From: Cricetomys ansorgei
Lineage: Eukaryota > Chordata > Mammalia > Rodentia > Nesomyidae
Direction: 5' to 3'
Length of the DNA: 64,000 nt
Assembly (NCBI GenBank): GCA_026225945.1
Contig: JAMJFZ010001074.1
Span: 1,325,501 to 1,389,500 of the forward strand
Below the pieces are notes generated by a model. That model did no database searches and was not told where the DNA came from. It was given only the letters and a program-made list of their open reading frames with translations. Each line of letters opens with the position of its first letter. Positions within the stretch are counted from its first letter, which is position 1. Made by a program: the position numbers and the translations under genes. This document shows positions 1 through 11,055 of the stretch, piece by piece.

Positions 1-96
1 TAAAGTTTGATTGCTTTTGTCTTGTTCTTTCACTACAGTAAACAGCAAGGCCAGGCCTGTCACACAATAGCTCAGTCCCTGGGACCCACTTCCCTC

Positions 97-352
97 TTCG
101 TCGCTTTCCTAATGCTGTGACTAAGCGTTCGAAAATGACTAAGGCAACTTTTGTAAGAGAAAGCATTTAATTGAGGGCTTATTTACAATTTCAGAGGTTT
201 AATCGTTACTATCACGGCGGGAGCATGGTGGCTTGAAGGCAAATGCTGGAGCAGCTATATCCTGACCCATGGGCAGAGAGAGAAACAGAGACTGGGCGTG
301 GCGTGGTCATGGTGCCTTTTCATAACATTAGAACAGTGACTAAGACAGAAGG
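97..352 (-). mobile_element. MaLR (MT-type) LTR fragment
   Basis: Read on the minus strand this matches the 3' half of rodent MT-type MaLR LTRs. The landmarks on the + strand are the end corresponding to CTATTGCTGTGA (here CTAATGCTGTGA), AAGCATTTAATTGAGGGCTTA and CAGAGGTTTAAT. It is diverged and truncated. It is a non-coding LTR piece of an old endogenous retroelement. A B1 follows directly. Confidence 0.6.
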
Positions 353-492
353 TGTTAGGGTTGGGTGGAGGTGGCGCACGCCTTTAATCCCAGCACTCGG
401 GAGGCGGAGGCAGGTGGATCTCTGTGAGTTCGAGGCCAGCCTGGTCTACAGAGTGAGTTCCAGGAGCCAGAGTTACGACAGAGAAATCCTGT
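353..492 (+). mobile_element. B1 SINE, left part, interrupted
   Basis: B1 consensus blocks are visible in order: GGTGGCGCACGCCTTTAATCC, then GAGGCAGGTGGATC-like, then CCAGCCTGGTCTACAGAGTG. The element stops at CCTGT (488-492). Its tail, CCCTGTCTC followed by an A-rich run, reappears at 989-1024, so the B1 is split by an insertion. Similar 17-19 bp stretches around 342-361 and 1029-1048 (AAGACAGAAGG followed by GTTAG) look like the original B1 target duplication. Confidence 0.75.
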
Positions 493-989
493 GTAATGAA
501 TATGTAAGTTAAAATGCAAAAAGTCCAGCTGTTCCAGCCTCAGAATGCCAGCACAGCTGGACTGGTGTGACAAGAACGATGGAACCCAAAGTGATGTAAT
601 GACACAACCTGGCACCTCATTGGCTAAGACCAGACAGCTGAGTTAGAGTGAGTAAACTATAAAAAGCTCAAGAAGACAGCTGTCAATGTGTGTCTTTGAC
701 ACATCCTTCCTGAATGTGGTCACCCTGCGGAGCGAACCTCGGAATGGCTGGCCATGCCCCCGTGTCCAGAGACCCGTCACTCAGAGAGCAGCCCAGCAAA
801 GAGGAAGATGACTGCAGACCACACAGCACAGCCGAGCAGATGGCGAGCCTTATCCTCGAAAACAGGCCAGACTAAGGAGAAATACTGGGGTGTCACTGTG
901 TATTGTGAGCGTGAATGTAAGAGTAAACTAGCATTAACCCAGTATCCTCTCTGAGGCATTTCTTCCCACCTTACTGCGACTCGGGGCGC
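493..989 (+). mobile_element. LTR-like insertion inside a B1
   Basis: About 497 bp separate the two halves of one B1. They are flanked by CCTGT on both sides (488-492 and 990-994), which fits a 5-6 bp target-site duplication. Inside are an inverted CCAAT box (ATTGG near 619) and CTATAAAAAG near 657, spaced like an LTR U3 promoter. No internal coding region is present, so it would be a solo LTR. The family is not identified and the ends do not show a clean TG...CA. The strand is inferred from the CCAAT/TATA order only. Confidence 0.5.
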
Positions 990-1024
990 CCTGTCTCAAA
1001 ACAACAACAAAAACAAACAAACAA
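990..1024 (+). mobile_element. B1 SINE, right tail of the split copy
   Basis: CCCTGTCTCAAAA followed by an A-rich CAA/CAAA tail is the 3' end expected of the B1 whose body ends at 492. Confidence 0.65.
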
Positions 1025-1339
1025 ACAAAAAAGACAGAAGGAGTTAGAGTCTTCATCCTAGCTAACTTACAGACTTGTGAGGTGATCAAGGACAGATGGA
1101 GCTATATGTCAGTCGGATCATCTAAGTGCAGCCTGAATGTAAATAAGAGGAGATAAAATTAAGACACCAGTTGAGTGAACAAGGTCCGGAGGTTTATAAC
1201 AACACTGTTAAGGTTCTTAAAGATTTGACCTATTTTTACCATGGAAATCCAGAGAGCCAGCTCCAGCACTAGTCACAAGATGAGATGTGCGTTGGGCTTG
1301 AGCTTTAGTCATAGGCTTACCCACAGACTCACATGTAGA

Positions 1340-1725
1340 GCAGAGTGCTTTTAGGAGAAGATAGAAAACAGGGGAGCAGAGTTCTTTCTGGTATCCCCTG
1401 TAGTGGTGTACTGCTGTGGTGGCTCAGCAAGAAGACAAGGAGGTCCCTTCATACGTGGAATCCCTGCCAGACCTCAGCAGAGGGAACCACCATCCTGGCA
1501 AGCCCCATACTGACTATGGAAACCTGAGCGTCTGAGCTCAGTTTTTATTGATTCAGAACTCCTCAGGTACAGAGCATAAGCAATCAAACATCCTCCACAG
1601 AAATCCAACACCTGCAGACAATACGAAATGCCAAGGCCTACGCATCCCTTTTTCCAGCAGGGCACAAAAACAATTATTTCAAACACAACTAAAAATAAAC
1701 TTCTACAACAATCCCCAGCCTCCAG
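1340..1725. repeat. Unnamed dispersed repeat, copy A
   Basis: The stretch from about 1408 to 1712 is clearly homologous to 6768-7062 in the same orientation. Shared blocks include GCTGTGGTGGCTCAGCAAG (one mismatch), GATTCAGAACTCCTCAGGT, AATGCCAAGGCCTA and CAAACACAACTAAAAATAAAC. Length and structure suggest an LTR or other retroelement piece. I do not recognise the family. Confidence 0.65.
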
Positions 1726-2329
1726 CCAGGACAGAACCACGGCCACTTCCAGCTCCTTACCAAGGACAAGCATCAAAGCAGCTAGCTTTCAGGATCTCTG
1801 CCCTAAAACTACATGACCAATGTGTATCTCCTGTTTTTGCTATGTAGTCCAAGCTGGTCTTGAGTTTCCTGCCTCTGCATCCTGAAAATGGGATTATGGG
1901 CATTTGCCGCCCTGACCAGCTCTGTTTGTTATTATGCTAGTTTCTTGTGGTCAGAAAAGAAAGGAGATTTTAATCTTCTTCCATGTGTTGAGACTTGTTT
2001 CATGGCTCAGTGTGTGATCTGTCCTGAAGAATGTTCCATGTGCATTTACGAAGAACACCCATTTCACTCCTGTGGACTAAGGTGTCCCATGCACAACCAT
2101 TATGTTCGTAACACCATGACCTATGGTGTTAGTGAAGCCTTCAGGGTCTGCATAGAACTCTGTCTAGATGATCTATCCACTGAAAATATGATCAGTATGG
2201 CAACTTCTCTCTTTAGTTCTGCTGATTCTCGACTTTAAATCCGTATACATTCCAATCTCGTACACCTATGTATTTACAATTGTCGTATCCTCTCAATGTA
2301 TTCCTCCTTTTATCATTTCATAAAGAATA

Positions 2330-2545
2330 TTATGAGTATTTTATGTATGTGAGTGTTTTGGATGAATGCATGTCTGTGTGCCATATGTCTGCCCGGTATC
2401 CTCAGAGGCTAGAAAAGGGTGTCAGATCCCCTAGGACTGGAGTTACGGAAAATTGTAAGTCAACAAGTAGATGCTGGGAATTGAACCTAGGTCCTCTGGA
2501 AGACCAGCCAGTGTTCTTAACCACTGGGCTATCTCTCCAGCCCCT
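2330..2545 (-). mobile_element. B3/B2-family SINE, minus strand
   Basis: The right end, reverse-complemented, is GGGGCTGGAGAGATAGCCCA, the tRNA-derived head of rodent B2/B3 SINEs. Further left are the B3-type blocks GGGTGTCAGATCCCCT and CTGGAGTTACGG. Confidence 0.75.
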
Positions 2546-2749
2546 CCTCCTCGGATTTTACACTAGTGTTTTTGTCTCATGGGGTAGTCTATTTTTACTA
2601 AGTATAGCTACTCCTGCTGCTTTCTGAGTTCTATTTTCAAGAACTCTCTTCTTAGTCTTTCACTTAATTCATGTGTATCCTGAAGGCTGACGTATGCCTG
2701 TTTTGGGCAAAATTTTGTTGGAACTTGCTTTTTAAAATATATATATTTA

Positions 2750-2935
2750 GCTGCAGTGGTGGCACACACCTTTGTTCCCAGGACTAGGGAGGCAGAGGCA
2801 GGTGGATCTCTGTGAGTTTGAGGCCAGCCTGGTCTACAGAGTGAGTTCCAGGACAGCCAGAGTTACAACAGAGAAACCCTGTCTTGGAAAAAGAAAAAAA
2901 ACAAAAAAAACAAAAAAACCTTCCTGAGTGCTGGG
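2750..2935 (+). mobile_element. B1 SINE
   Basis: A complete B1: GCACACACCTTTGTTCCCAG through CCAGCCTGGTCTACAGAGTG to AGTTACAACAGAGAAACCC, followed by an A-rich tail. It carries the ACAACAGAG variant shared by other copies in this window. Confidence 0.9.
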
Positions 2936-2984
2936 ATTAAAGACATGAGCAACCCTGTCCACATTATTTAAAAAGAAAAGAGAA

Positions 2985-3295
2985 CATCCCGCAATCCCGC
3001 TTTTGAGTATGCGAATCTAAATCACATGATTATCAGGATCTCATAAAACTACAAGCACCCTACGTTCATTACAGCACGCAAGTGCGGAAACAATCTGAGA
3101 GTACACGGATGATGGGTGAACGAACGAACGAATGAATGAAGAAAATATGCACACAATGGAGTATTACTCAGCATCAAAAGAAGCAAATCACACAAGTAAC
3201 AGCACTGATGAAAACACAGGACGTTTAGTAGGTGACATAAGCCAGGTCCCCCAACACAATCTCACATGCAGAATCTAAAAGCCAAACTGTGCGGG
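2985..3295 (+). mobile_element. L1 fragment (old, 3' end), sense
   Basis: The text follows the 3' ORF2/3'UTR region of old mammalian L1 in the sense direction: GTTCATTACAGCA, then GGATGATGGGTGAACGAA, AAAATATGCACACAATGGAG, TATTACTCAGC and AATCTCACATGCAGAATCTAAA. It is diverged and has no coding capacity. Confidence 0.65.
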
Positions 3296-3309
3296 AAAAT
3301 ATGAACAAA

Positions 3310-3450
3310 GCCAGGCATGGTGGTGCATACCTGTAATCCCAGCACCTGGGCGGTAGAGGCAGGAGGATCAGGGGTTCAAGAGTTCAAAGTCATACTTGGC
3401 TACAGGGTAAGGTGAGGCCAACCTGGCTACATAACACGCCGAATCCAAAA
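3310..3450 (+). mobile_element. B1-type SINE (old)
   Basis: CCAGGCATGGTGGTGCATAC, CTGTAATCCCAGCACCTGGG and a degraded right half mark a diverged B1/proto-B1 copy. Confidence 0.75.
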
Positions 3451-3574
3451 GAAACCAAAAAACCTCCCAAATCATATAAATTTTGGGAACCTAGTATACA
3501 GCAATGGTTCTAATAGATGCGTTGTTAATATATTTGTATTAATAATTAGACAAAATATGCATAATTTTGTATAC

Positions 3575-3738
3575 AGAAGTTTTAAATTGCATGTGTATGC
3601 GCGTGCGCACATGTGGAGGACCACTTGAGAGAGTCAGTTCTCTCCTTTCACCATGTGGGTCCCAGGAATTGAACTCAGGTTACCAGCCTTGGTGGCAGAC
3701 TCTTGCATCTGTTGAGCCATCTCCCTGCTGGCTCTACA
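3575..3738 (-). mobile_element. B3/B2-family SINE, minus strand
   Basis: GGGTCCCAGGAATTGAACTCAGG, then GTTGAGCCATCTCCCTGCTGG, is the reverse complement of a B2/B3 tRNA-like head. Confidence 0.65.
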
Positions 3739-3782
3739 CAAGCTTTATAGGCAAATAAATATGCATTAAATATTCCTTGTAC

Positions 3783-3985
3783 TGGGCTGGGGGTAAAGCT
3801 CAGACTGTACAGTTGATAAGAGTTCTTGTCTCTCATGCAGGAAGCTCCGGCAGCACGTAAACCCTTTTAATTCCAGCACTCAGGAGGTGGAGGGAGAGGA
3901 TCCAAAGTTCAAGATCATCTTCAGCTGTAAATGGAATTTGAATCTATAGGCGATGCTGTCTCAAAAACAAAACAAAGCAAAATAC
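3783..3985 (+). mobile_element. B4 SINE (ID-B1 composite)
   Basis: An ID-like head (GGGCTGGGGGTAAAGCTCAG) leads into a B1-like part (TTTTAATTCCAGCACTCAGGAG) ending in GTCTCAAAAACAAAAC. This order is the B4 arrangement. Confidence 0.6.
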
Positions 3986-4052
3986 TTGCTGCTGCTGTTG
4001 ATTGAACCCAGGCCTTATACGTGCTAGGCAATGTTCTATCAATGTGCTTCAG
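3986..4052 (-). mobile_element. ID-like SINE, minus strand
   Basis: TTGAACCCAGGCCTTATACGTGCTAGGCAATG-type text (only partly conserved) is the reverse complement of the tRNA-Ala-derived ID core. Confidence 0.5.
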
Positions 4053-4060
4053 CCACAGCT

Positions 4061-4091
<31 letters not shown>

Positions 4092-4108
4092 CGCGTGTGT
4101 GTGTGTGT
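4061..4108. repeat. (GT)n microsatellite
   Basis: An almost uninterrupted GT run with a short GCGC interruption. Confidence 0.95.
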
Positions 4109-6330
4109 TTAAAGAGAGACTTGAACAGTTATAACAAGCAGAAGACTGAAGTGAGTTCAATGAGCCAAATTAGCATTGTCAGAGATTTCCAAAACAGAGC
4201 GAGTACTCTCACTGAGATGATGGAATTCAAGTTTTGAGCAACGGCCTTGTGCAGCTGAAGTTGCTGGCAGGTGACCAGACTTGGAAGTTAAAGGCAGATG
4301 ATGGATGTCTCACAAAAGAAGGCTTTGTTAACAAAAGCTGAAGGAGGATAAAAGGCTATTTCCAATCTAGACTGAGTGGAAGTCCAGTTGCTAGCTCAGC
4401 ACAGACTGGAAACAGAAGTGGAACACAATCTCGCTCACTGTGTCAAGCCAAAGCTTCACAGGAAAACGAACACAAAAACATTGGAAAACTGATATCCTTC
4501 ATAAACCCCTCAGTGGAAAGTCAGCACGTTTCCAATAAAGCTCTTTCAGGAAGAATAAGAATCAGAAAGACCAGCTGGAGAAACTCCTCCTCTCATGCAG
4601 AGACTTGAGAGCGAAGCACAGAAAACAGATCTTAGCTAGATTTCTCTTCCTGTTAGCAAGGTCATTGTGACGGCAGGCAGGGTGAACAGACTGAAAAATG
4701 GGCTCCAGCTGGTGGGAAGGTACAAGCTGCTGACCCAAGACAGACTCAGGTGCTTAAAAAACCAGTGCCTTAGAGAGAGAGAGAAGGGGCAGGGGGCTTA
4801 CTACTTCAAGGTTGGCCTGTCCTTTGAAACTGGTGGGAGCCTCTACTGTTACTGAGGAATGTTACTACTTTACCTGGGGTAGGAGAGATAAGTCATTGTT
4901 CCCAATGCTCCAGTGTAGTAAACAGCACAGCAGGCATGAGAGCCCATTAAATTCTAACTGAATTGTTATCTATTTTAAATTTAAAGTGACGTGTGAATAC
5001 CTCCTAGGCATTGCTTGTTTGCTTGTTTCCTTTTGGCCTGTTTGATGCTTTAGGAGGAGACATGACTATTTTTAAATGTGTTATATGTTCATTAATAATA
5101 CAAATTAAGTAGTTTATAGGAAGTCATCGTTTGTGAGTTTGGGAATTGAACAATCTTGCTTGCCTTTTCTTTCTATTGCTCCTTTAAAAATTTCTATTTA
5201 CTTATTAATCATCCATCTATTTATTTACTTTTACAGTAGGAACCCTCCACACACCTTCCTTTAGACTGGCTGGGAGCCCAGGAAACGGAAGGAAGCTCCG
5301 ATCCTAGGTTGCTTTTCTCCATGGACTAAAGCAGCCATTTTGGCGGTGCATTTGGAAGAAGCAAGATGTCCCTTACAAACAAAGCATCCTGCTGATGATT
5401 CCCCACGCTCTGTCACAGGTCCACCATTCCAAAAGGAGATTGGAGATACTGTTTGATGTCTACGTGTAATTATACCAAATGTGATGGGATCTTTCCCGTC
5501 TGCTTCCTCAAAAGCTACACTCAACATACGTAGAATCGTATATATCAAAAGCCTCTTTCATCTTACAAGGTTGGGTATACGACAGACAGACACAATAAAG
5601 TTTTTGGTTTTGTTGATGCTGTTGCTGTTTTTACCCAGACCACATCGTAGACAAGTCAGGATGAAACAGTGGCACAAGCAGGGAGACTTGCTTGTTTCCA
5701 AAGAATGTATCTTACAGAACCCGAGTCTTGATGACGTGCATATAGAAATTAGACTCTCATAACGTTCCTTGAATATGAGGGAGTTCAGATGTGGGTAGGA
5801 GTCAAGGCATGATCCATCCCAAGGCAAACTGCCCTCAGTTAACCTGTAAAATTCAACACGTGGTATGCTCCAAAGCACAGCGGAGGGAGAGACAGGATAG
5901 AAAGTCCTATGCCAAAGAGAGGGAGGGGGGAGGGAGGAAGGACTGAGCTCCATTCAAGCCCAAGGATTAGGGCTCAGTTCTTACCCTTCTATATCTGTAA
6001 AGCATCGTCACAGTCCCCATGGGGGATGCGGTGGCAGTGGTGGGGCCCTTTAAAGGGCAGCAGGGCTAAAGCTTGACTGGACTCTGACTGTGGGAGTGGA
6101 TGACGGTGAAGGTGGGGGCTGCAGAGAGGTGTGGGAAATAGAAAGATCGGGATTGGGTTGGATCCAGGGGGAGGGGTGGTCATGAGGAGGGAGGGGAGAG
6201 AAAGATGTTCCCAGGTTTCCCATTTTTGAACTGTGGTGGGGACCAGTTCAGGGAGCAGGAAGCAAGCAAGAAGTATGGAGAAATGGGGCAGCTGTGACTT
6301 CAGAGCAGATGGAGACTTCCCCACTCTTGT
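4109..6330. other. Intergenic, no gene seen
   Basis: Unique-looking or deeply decayed sequence. Short open frames (60-130 codons) occur on both strands but have no recognisable domain, splice pattern or codon bias. I see no strong repeat match here apart from small A/T-rich and G-rich patches near 5900-6200. Confidence 0.5.
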
Positions 6331-6334
6331 TTTT

Positions 6335-6425
6335 GCTTTAGTTTTTTTGAATAGTGCTGCACCTGAACCCGGGGTTTTGGCATGCTGCGTGCTCTATCGT
6401 TGAACAATATCCTTGGTCCTTGGAT
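6335..6425 (-). mobile_element. ID-like SINE, minus strand
   Basis: CTGAACCCGGGGTTTTGGCATGC, then GTGCTCTATCGTTGAACAAT, is a decayed reverse complement of the ID core. Confidence 0.45.
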
Positions 6426-6464
6426 TTTCGAAATAAAAATCAAAAAGCCTTGGGTAAGCGGGGC

Positions 6465-6562
6465 GGTGGTGGTGCTTGTCTTTAATCTCAGCACTCGGGG
6501 AGGCAGAGGCAGGTGGATCTCTGTGAGTTTGAGGCCAGCCTGGTCCACAGAGTGAGTTCCAG
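6465..6562 (+). mobile_element. B1 SINE, left part
   Basis: GGCGGTGGTGGTGCTTGTC through GGCAGGTGGATCTCTGTGAG to CACAGAGTGAGTTCCAGG. The B1 right tail is replaced by a long GAAA/GGAA tract, as happens when a SINE tail seeds a microsatellite. Confidence 0.85.
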
Positions 6563-6564
6563 GT

Positions 6565-6579
6565 GAGAAAAAGGAAGAA

Positions 6580-6646
<67 letters not shown>

Positions 6647-6674
6647 GAAAGGAAGGAAGGAAGGAAGGAAGGAA

Positions 6675-6731
<57 letters not shown>

Positions 6732-6751
6732 GAAGGAAGGGAGGAAGGAGG
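6565..6751 (+). repeat. 187-bp pure purine tract, (GAAA)n and (GGAA)n
   Basis: Every base from 6565 to 6751 is A or G. Blocks of GAAA, then GGAA, then GAAA, then GGAA follow each other. The apparent K/E/R-rich and F/L/S-rich open frames across it are simple-repeat artefacts. Confidence 0.95.
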
Positions 6752-6767
6752 TTTTGTAGTAGAACGC

Positions 6768-7065
6768 TGCTGTGATGGCTCAGCAAGGAAGACATGGAGG
6801 CATATTGCAAACACCCCCAGACTTCAGCTTAGGGAACCACCATCATGACCAGTGCCATATTCACAGTGGAACCCCGAGCATCTGAGCTCAGATGTTTTTA
6901 ATTGATTCAGAACTCCTCAGGTGCAGATCATAAGCAATCAACTTCCTCCACAGAAACCCAACACCTGCAAACAATTCAAAATGCCAAGGCCTATGCATCC
7001 CCTTTTCCAACGGTGCACAAAAACAGTTATTTCAAACACAACTAAAAATAAACTTCCACAACACA
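6768..7065. repeat. Unnamed dispersed repeat, copy B
   Basis: A second copy of the repeat at about 1408-1712, same orientation, roughly 85 percent alike by eye. It begins at GCTGCTGTGATGGCTCAGCA and ends after CAAACACAACTAAAAATAAAC. Confidence 0.65.
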
Positions 7066-7187
7066 GTTTTCACTGGACTCTCCGTTCTCAGTCCTGAAAG
7101 GTCCTGTATCAGATACAACTGTGGTAAAGCAAACCTTCCCCATCTCTCATCTCTCTCTTTCGTCTTTTGTTACAAAAGTGTTTACTG

Positions 7188-7345
7188 GCCAGGCGGTAAT
7201 GGTGCACACCTTCAATCCCAGCACTCAAGAGGCAGAGACAGGCGAATCTCTGAGTTCAAATCCAGCTTGGTCTACAGAGAGAGAGTTCCAGGGCAGCCGA
7301 GACTACACAGAGAAACTCTGACTGGATAGCCCCCCCCCAAAAAAA
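7188..7345 (+). mobile_element. B1 SINE
   Basis: GGCCAGGCGGTAATGGTGCA, CAATCCCAGCACTCAAGAGG, TTGGTCTACAGAGAGAG and ACACAGAGAAACTCTG, then C/A-rich tail. This copy has the TACACAGAG form rather than ACAACAGAG. Confidence 0.85.
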
Positions 7346-8235
7346 AAAGAGTGTTTACTGTGACCCTTCTGATGTGTGAGGGGAGGAGTCACATTATTCT
7401 ACCTCAGAGTGTTTATTTTATCTACATATAGATATCATTTTTCCAGCATCTTTGGCTGAAAAAGACTAATCCTTTGATTTGCGTTTGTATTTTTGCTGGC
7501 TCTTAGTTGATCATGTGTGAGCTCTGCATTGTTGCATTCTGTGTGTGATCTTTCTTGACGCCATGCTGTCCTGACTGGGCAGCTTTGTGGCACGTCTCGG
7601 CATCAAGGTCATTTGAGACTTCCTACTTTATTTCTTTTCGAGATCATCTGGTTGTTCTGGAGACTTGCATTTCCTCTGGATTTTGAGATCAGCTTGTCAA
7701 TTTCTGCAGCTGAGATTTTGGTAAGGGCTGTGTTGAATCTAGACTGTTGCCGCCTTAAGTCGGTGAAGCCACCTATCCATGAACATAGCAGATTCTCTCT
7801 TTCATGTCAATATTTAACACCTGTCAATAATCTTATGTAGTTGTCACACGTTTTACACTTCTCTTGCTGCATTTACCCCTGAGAATCATTAGTTTTGTTT
7901 TTTTAATTTAGTAAGCCCTATAAAGTTGCCCCGAATGGCCAATCAAAACTCCTCCCTCTCCAGCAGGGATTAAAACTACTTACCAGACCAGAACTGCTAT
8001 AAAAAGACTTGAAGAGTATATGCTGCCAGAGAGCCAGTGGATTAATTCCCAGATAGAGATGTCAGACAGACAGACAGACAGGTGATAGAACATCACCATC
8101 TCCGAGAGATGGAAACTCTTTTATAACAGTTGGGGGAAGTTCTTGCTAGTATCTCATGGTCCATGTGTGTGCAGTCCATTCTGACGTGGTAAGTGGGCAT
8201 CTCACTATCTTGTTAAGTAGTACATTTAAAATTTT
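7346..8235. other. Intergenic, no gene seen
   Basis: Decayed sequence with a (CAGA)n run near 8062-8082. GGCCAATCAAAACTCC followed by CTATAAAAAG (about 7938-8006) could be the U3 of a decayed LTR, but I cannot define its ends. Confidence 0.4.
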
Positions 8236-8239
8236 TGTT

Positions 8240-8370
8240 ACGTTTACTCTGTGTGTGTGTCTGTGGCATGTGGAAGTCAGAAGACAACTATCCGCTTCTG
8301 TCCTTCCATGTTGTGGGTCGCGGCTTGGCAGTAAGGGCCTGTATTCACTGAGCCACCATAATATAGTGTA
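8240..8370 (-). mobile_element. B3/B2-type SINE fragment, minus strand
   Basis: GTGTGTGTGTCTGTGGCATG, TGGAAGTCAGAAGACAACT and GTTGTGGGTCGCGG, then CACTGAGCCACC, fit a truncated minus-strand B3-type SINE. Confidence 0.5.
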
Positions 8371-9154
8371 AATGTTCCTAATGGTAACATTTATAGCAAC
8401 AGTTAGTTGTCCTTGAGACTAGCCGCCAGGGGAGGCTCCATGGGTCACAAGGAGTTTGGCTCGGAATGTTTAATTAGGACATCACTCAAAGTCTGTTAAT
8501 AAAGTGTGACGGCTTGCTTCATTTTGGCTTTTTTTTTTTTTTTTTTTTTTTGTCTCTGCAAATAATTGTTACTTCCAGAGGAAGTTTCTGGAGCTGGTTT
8601 CTCGCCGATCTTTGTGCTGGATTGTTGTTGTTCCTCAGAATAACAGCTATCTGCTTTCTACAGGTTTGTTTTCCAATATGTGTGTAAAAGCAGCCAGTCC
8701 CAGCAATCCTGTGGAACACTCAGGTTTTTCAAATGCTCCTGCAGCCTCCTGCCAGCAGAGCCTGCCTCGCCCGAGACTCAAGCAAGGCAGGAGACCCAGG
8801 CTCTTAGCATAACTACTGGTAACTTTGTCAAGTCCTCTAGAACTGACATTCCCAAGCTCTTAAAAATTGGGACTTTGGATGAGATCGCTTCTGAGATTCC
8901 ACACATCCACAGAAGTCAGTCTCTCTGTTTAGACTCTCTCAGCCAGTTTATAATTTTTTAGGTCGATAGCACCACCTGGTGGTAAAGAGAAGATGAGGGA
9001 AAGGTTCAGATAAGTGTCCAGCTACATGTGTATTTTAATTATCCTTAACAAAATTTTCAACTTTCAGGAAAATCTCCTATAAAGTGGCTATATACAAATA
9101 CATGGTTACATTTAATGGTACAGTGTAAGTCAAGGTGTTTAAAATAATGCCTTG

Positions 9155-9340
9155 CAGGGTTTGAGAGCTAGCTCAGTGGTTAAGAGCATTTGCTGCTCTT
9201 GTAGAGGGCTGCACCCACATGACACCTCATGGAACCCATGATTTCAGTTCCAGGAGATCTGATGCCCCCTTCAGGATCCGAGAGCACCAGACATGCACAT
9301 GGTGCGCGCACATACATGCACACAAAGATGCACATGCATA
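9155..9340 (+). mobile_element. B2/B3-family SINE
   Basis: A head of GAGAGCTAGCTCAGTGGTTA, AGAGCATTTGCTGCTCTTGTAG, then CAGTTCCAGGAGATCTGATGC. It ends in a CA/ATGCA-rich tail. Confidence 0.75.
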
Positions 9341-9444
9341 AAGTAAGTAAGCGACTAAATAACTACATAAAACAGAGATGTTTTATTTTACCAAAGTTTG
9401 CCCACTGCATTCAATTTTCCCTAAGTATTTGAACTAAAACATAA

Positions 9445-9780
9445 GTGATAGGTGTGTGCATATGCATGTGTGTGCTATAATGTATTCAATATATGTGGGT
9501 ATATGAATTTGTAGAGACCAGAAGAGGACCTTAGAGGTCTTCTATTGCTTTCCACCTTTGTTTTTGAGATAGGGTCTCTCTCTGAACTTGAAGCTTGCCA
9601 TTTCAGCTAGACTAGCTGGTCAGAGAGCACCCCAAGGTCTACCTGTACCTACCCCCAAATTCTGGGGTTACAGAGATGCATGGCTATGTCTGGCTTTTTA
9701 CCTGGGTTTAGGGGATTTGAACTCAGGTCCTTTTACCTTCACAGTAAGTGTACTTAACCACTGAGCTATCTCCCAAGCCT
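9445..9780 (-). mobile_element. Composite tRNA-derived SINE, minus strand
   Basis: TTTTTGAGATAGGGTCTCTC, CTAGACTAGCTGG, then GGGGTTACAGAGATGCATGG and finally AACCACTGAGCTATCTCCCA. A B1-like centre is joined to a B2/B3/B4-type tRNA head read on the minus strand. The exact family name is uncertain. Confidence 0.5.
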
Positions 9781-10529
9781 GATAGTATTGTGTTTAAACT
9801 CAGATAATTTTATTAAGTATCTAAAACTGCATGCTTGTGTAAATCCATAATCGAATGAACAATTGAGTCATTTATTAAACGCTTCTTCCTGTTAATAAAT
9901 ACAAAAGGAGCATGTGGGGGATAAAATTCACCATTAGAACAGTGCTAATTTAGAACAGTAATGACACAGGCTACATTCTCTCGTGGGACTAAAATCAGAA
10001 CAAGACCTATGGCTATCCTCAAGGTGGTTCATCCAATACATTTTAGTTATAAAGGGAGAGATGGTAACTGTATGGTGGGTGAGTGAACAGCCGTCAGATG
10101 GATGGAGCCATCAAGGTTAACTTCCCCATATATCGGGCACACAAATAGAGCACACGCCACTTCTGCGATCCTTGCCTAGAGTACATAACCTCCAGAAAGT
10201 GATTAAAAGTTAGACAAGCACAAAACGCCTATTCCGCCATTACCAGGAAAGTCCCGGAAGAAACTTGACATAGCAGGGAAATGTAGTGTGATCCAGGAGC
10301 AGAAAAAGCATTTTGCTGGGGAAACTGGATAGAAAACCCAGGAAAATCTGTAGTGTAGATGGTAGTACTGTGCTGATCTCGGCTTTGATGGCTACATTGT
10401 GGTCGTATACGATGCTCGTTGGGTGTTGGTTGAGTTTGAGGTTTCCATTTCAGCAAGTTTTGCCGACGTCTAAAATGTTTTTGCCAAGTAAGAAGTTAAA
10501 AATCATTTATAAATTCTTAGCATTTATTG

Positions 10530-11055
10530 CGTGTACCTGGGGCTGGCTTTAAACTTGCTATGCTCCTGTGTCAACCTTATTGTGTGTTAGGATGACAGGC
10601 ATGTGCCACCCACAGCCAGCCCTAAAAGAAAGACTTGTATCTCTGGTCTCTACATGACTATCTTCAGAGGTAGTCACGGATAAAGTGACTCTTACAGGAG
10701 GCATGCAGACTCCCCAGGCTTCCACGTGGAGCGGAGAAAGCATCTCCAGTTTTGGCAGAGAGAAATTATTTGTGCCATTATCATGTGCAGTATGGCACCA
10801 GCTGCTGGTATGGCCTGATACTTGTTCCTTGTCTGTTTTGATAACAGCTTCCATGAGTTCTCTCTCTGATTTAGTTCTCGGGCTGTCAGCCTCTGGAATA
10901 CAGGGGCATGTGACCTCTGTCAGGCCAACCAGTGGTTTTCTTGGGATTTTTTCCTTAAGTTTTTTTTTCCAGGAAGTTCCTGGACCTGGCAACCCTCCTG
11001 CTTCAGCCTCCTAAGTGCTGGAGCTATGGGCACATATCACTGTGCCTAGCAGTTC
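10530..11055 (-). mobile_element. Two decayed B1-like pieces, minus strand
   Basis: GTTAGGATGACAGGCATGTG (about 10586-10606) and CAGCCTCCTAAGTGCTGGAG with CACATATCACTGTGCCTAGC (about 11004-11050) are minus-strand B1 right-to-left remnants. The 330 bp between them has no recognisable content. Confidence 0.4.

Noticed and set aside
6394..6814. Open frames of over 100 codons with FLS or KER repeats
   Set aside because: They only translate the GAAA/GGAA purine tract.
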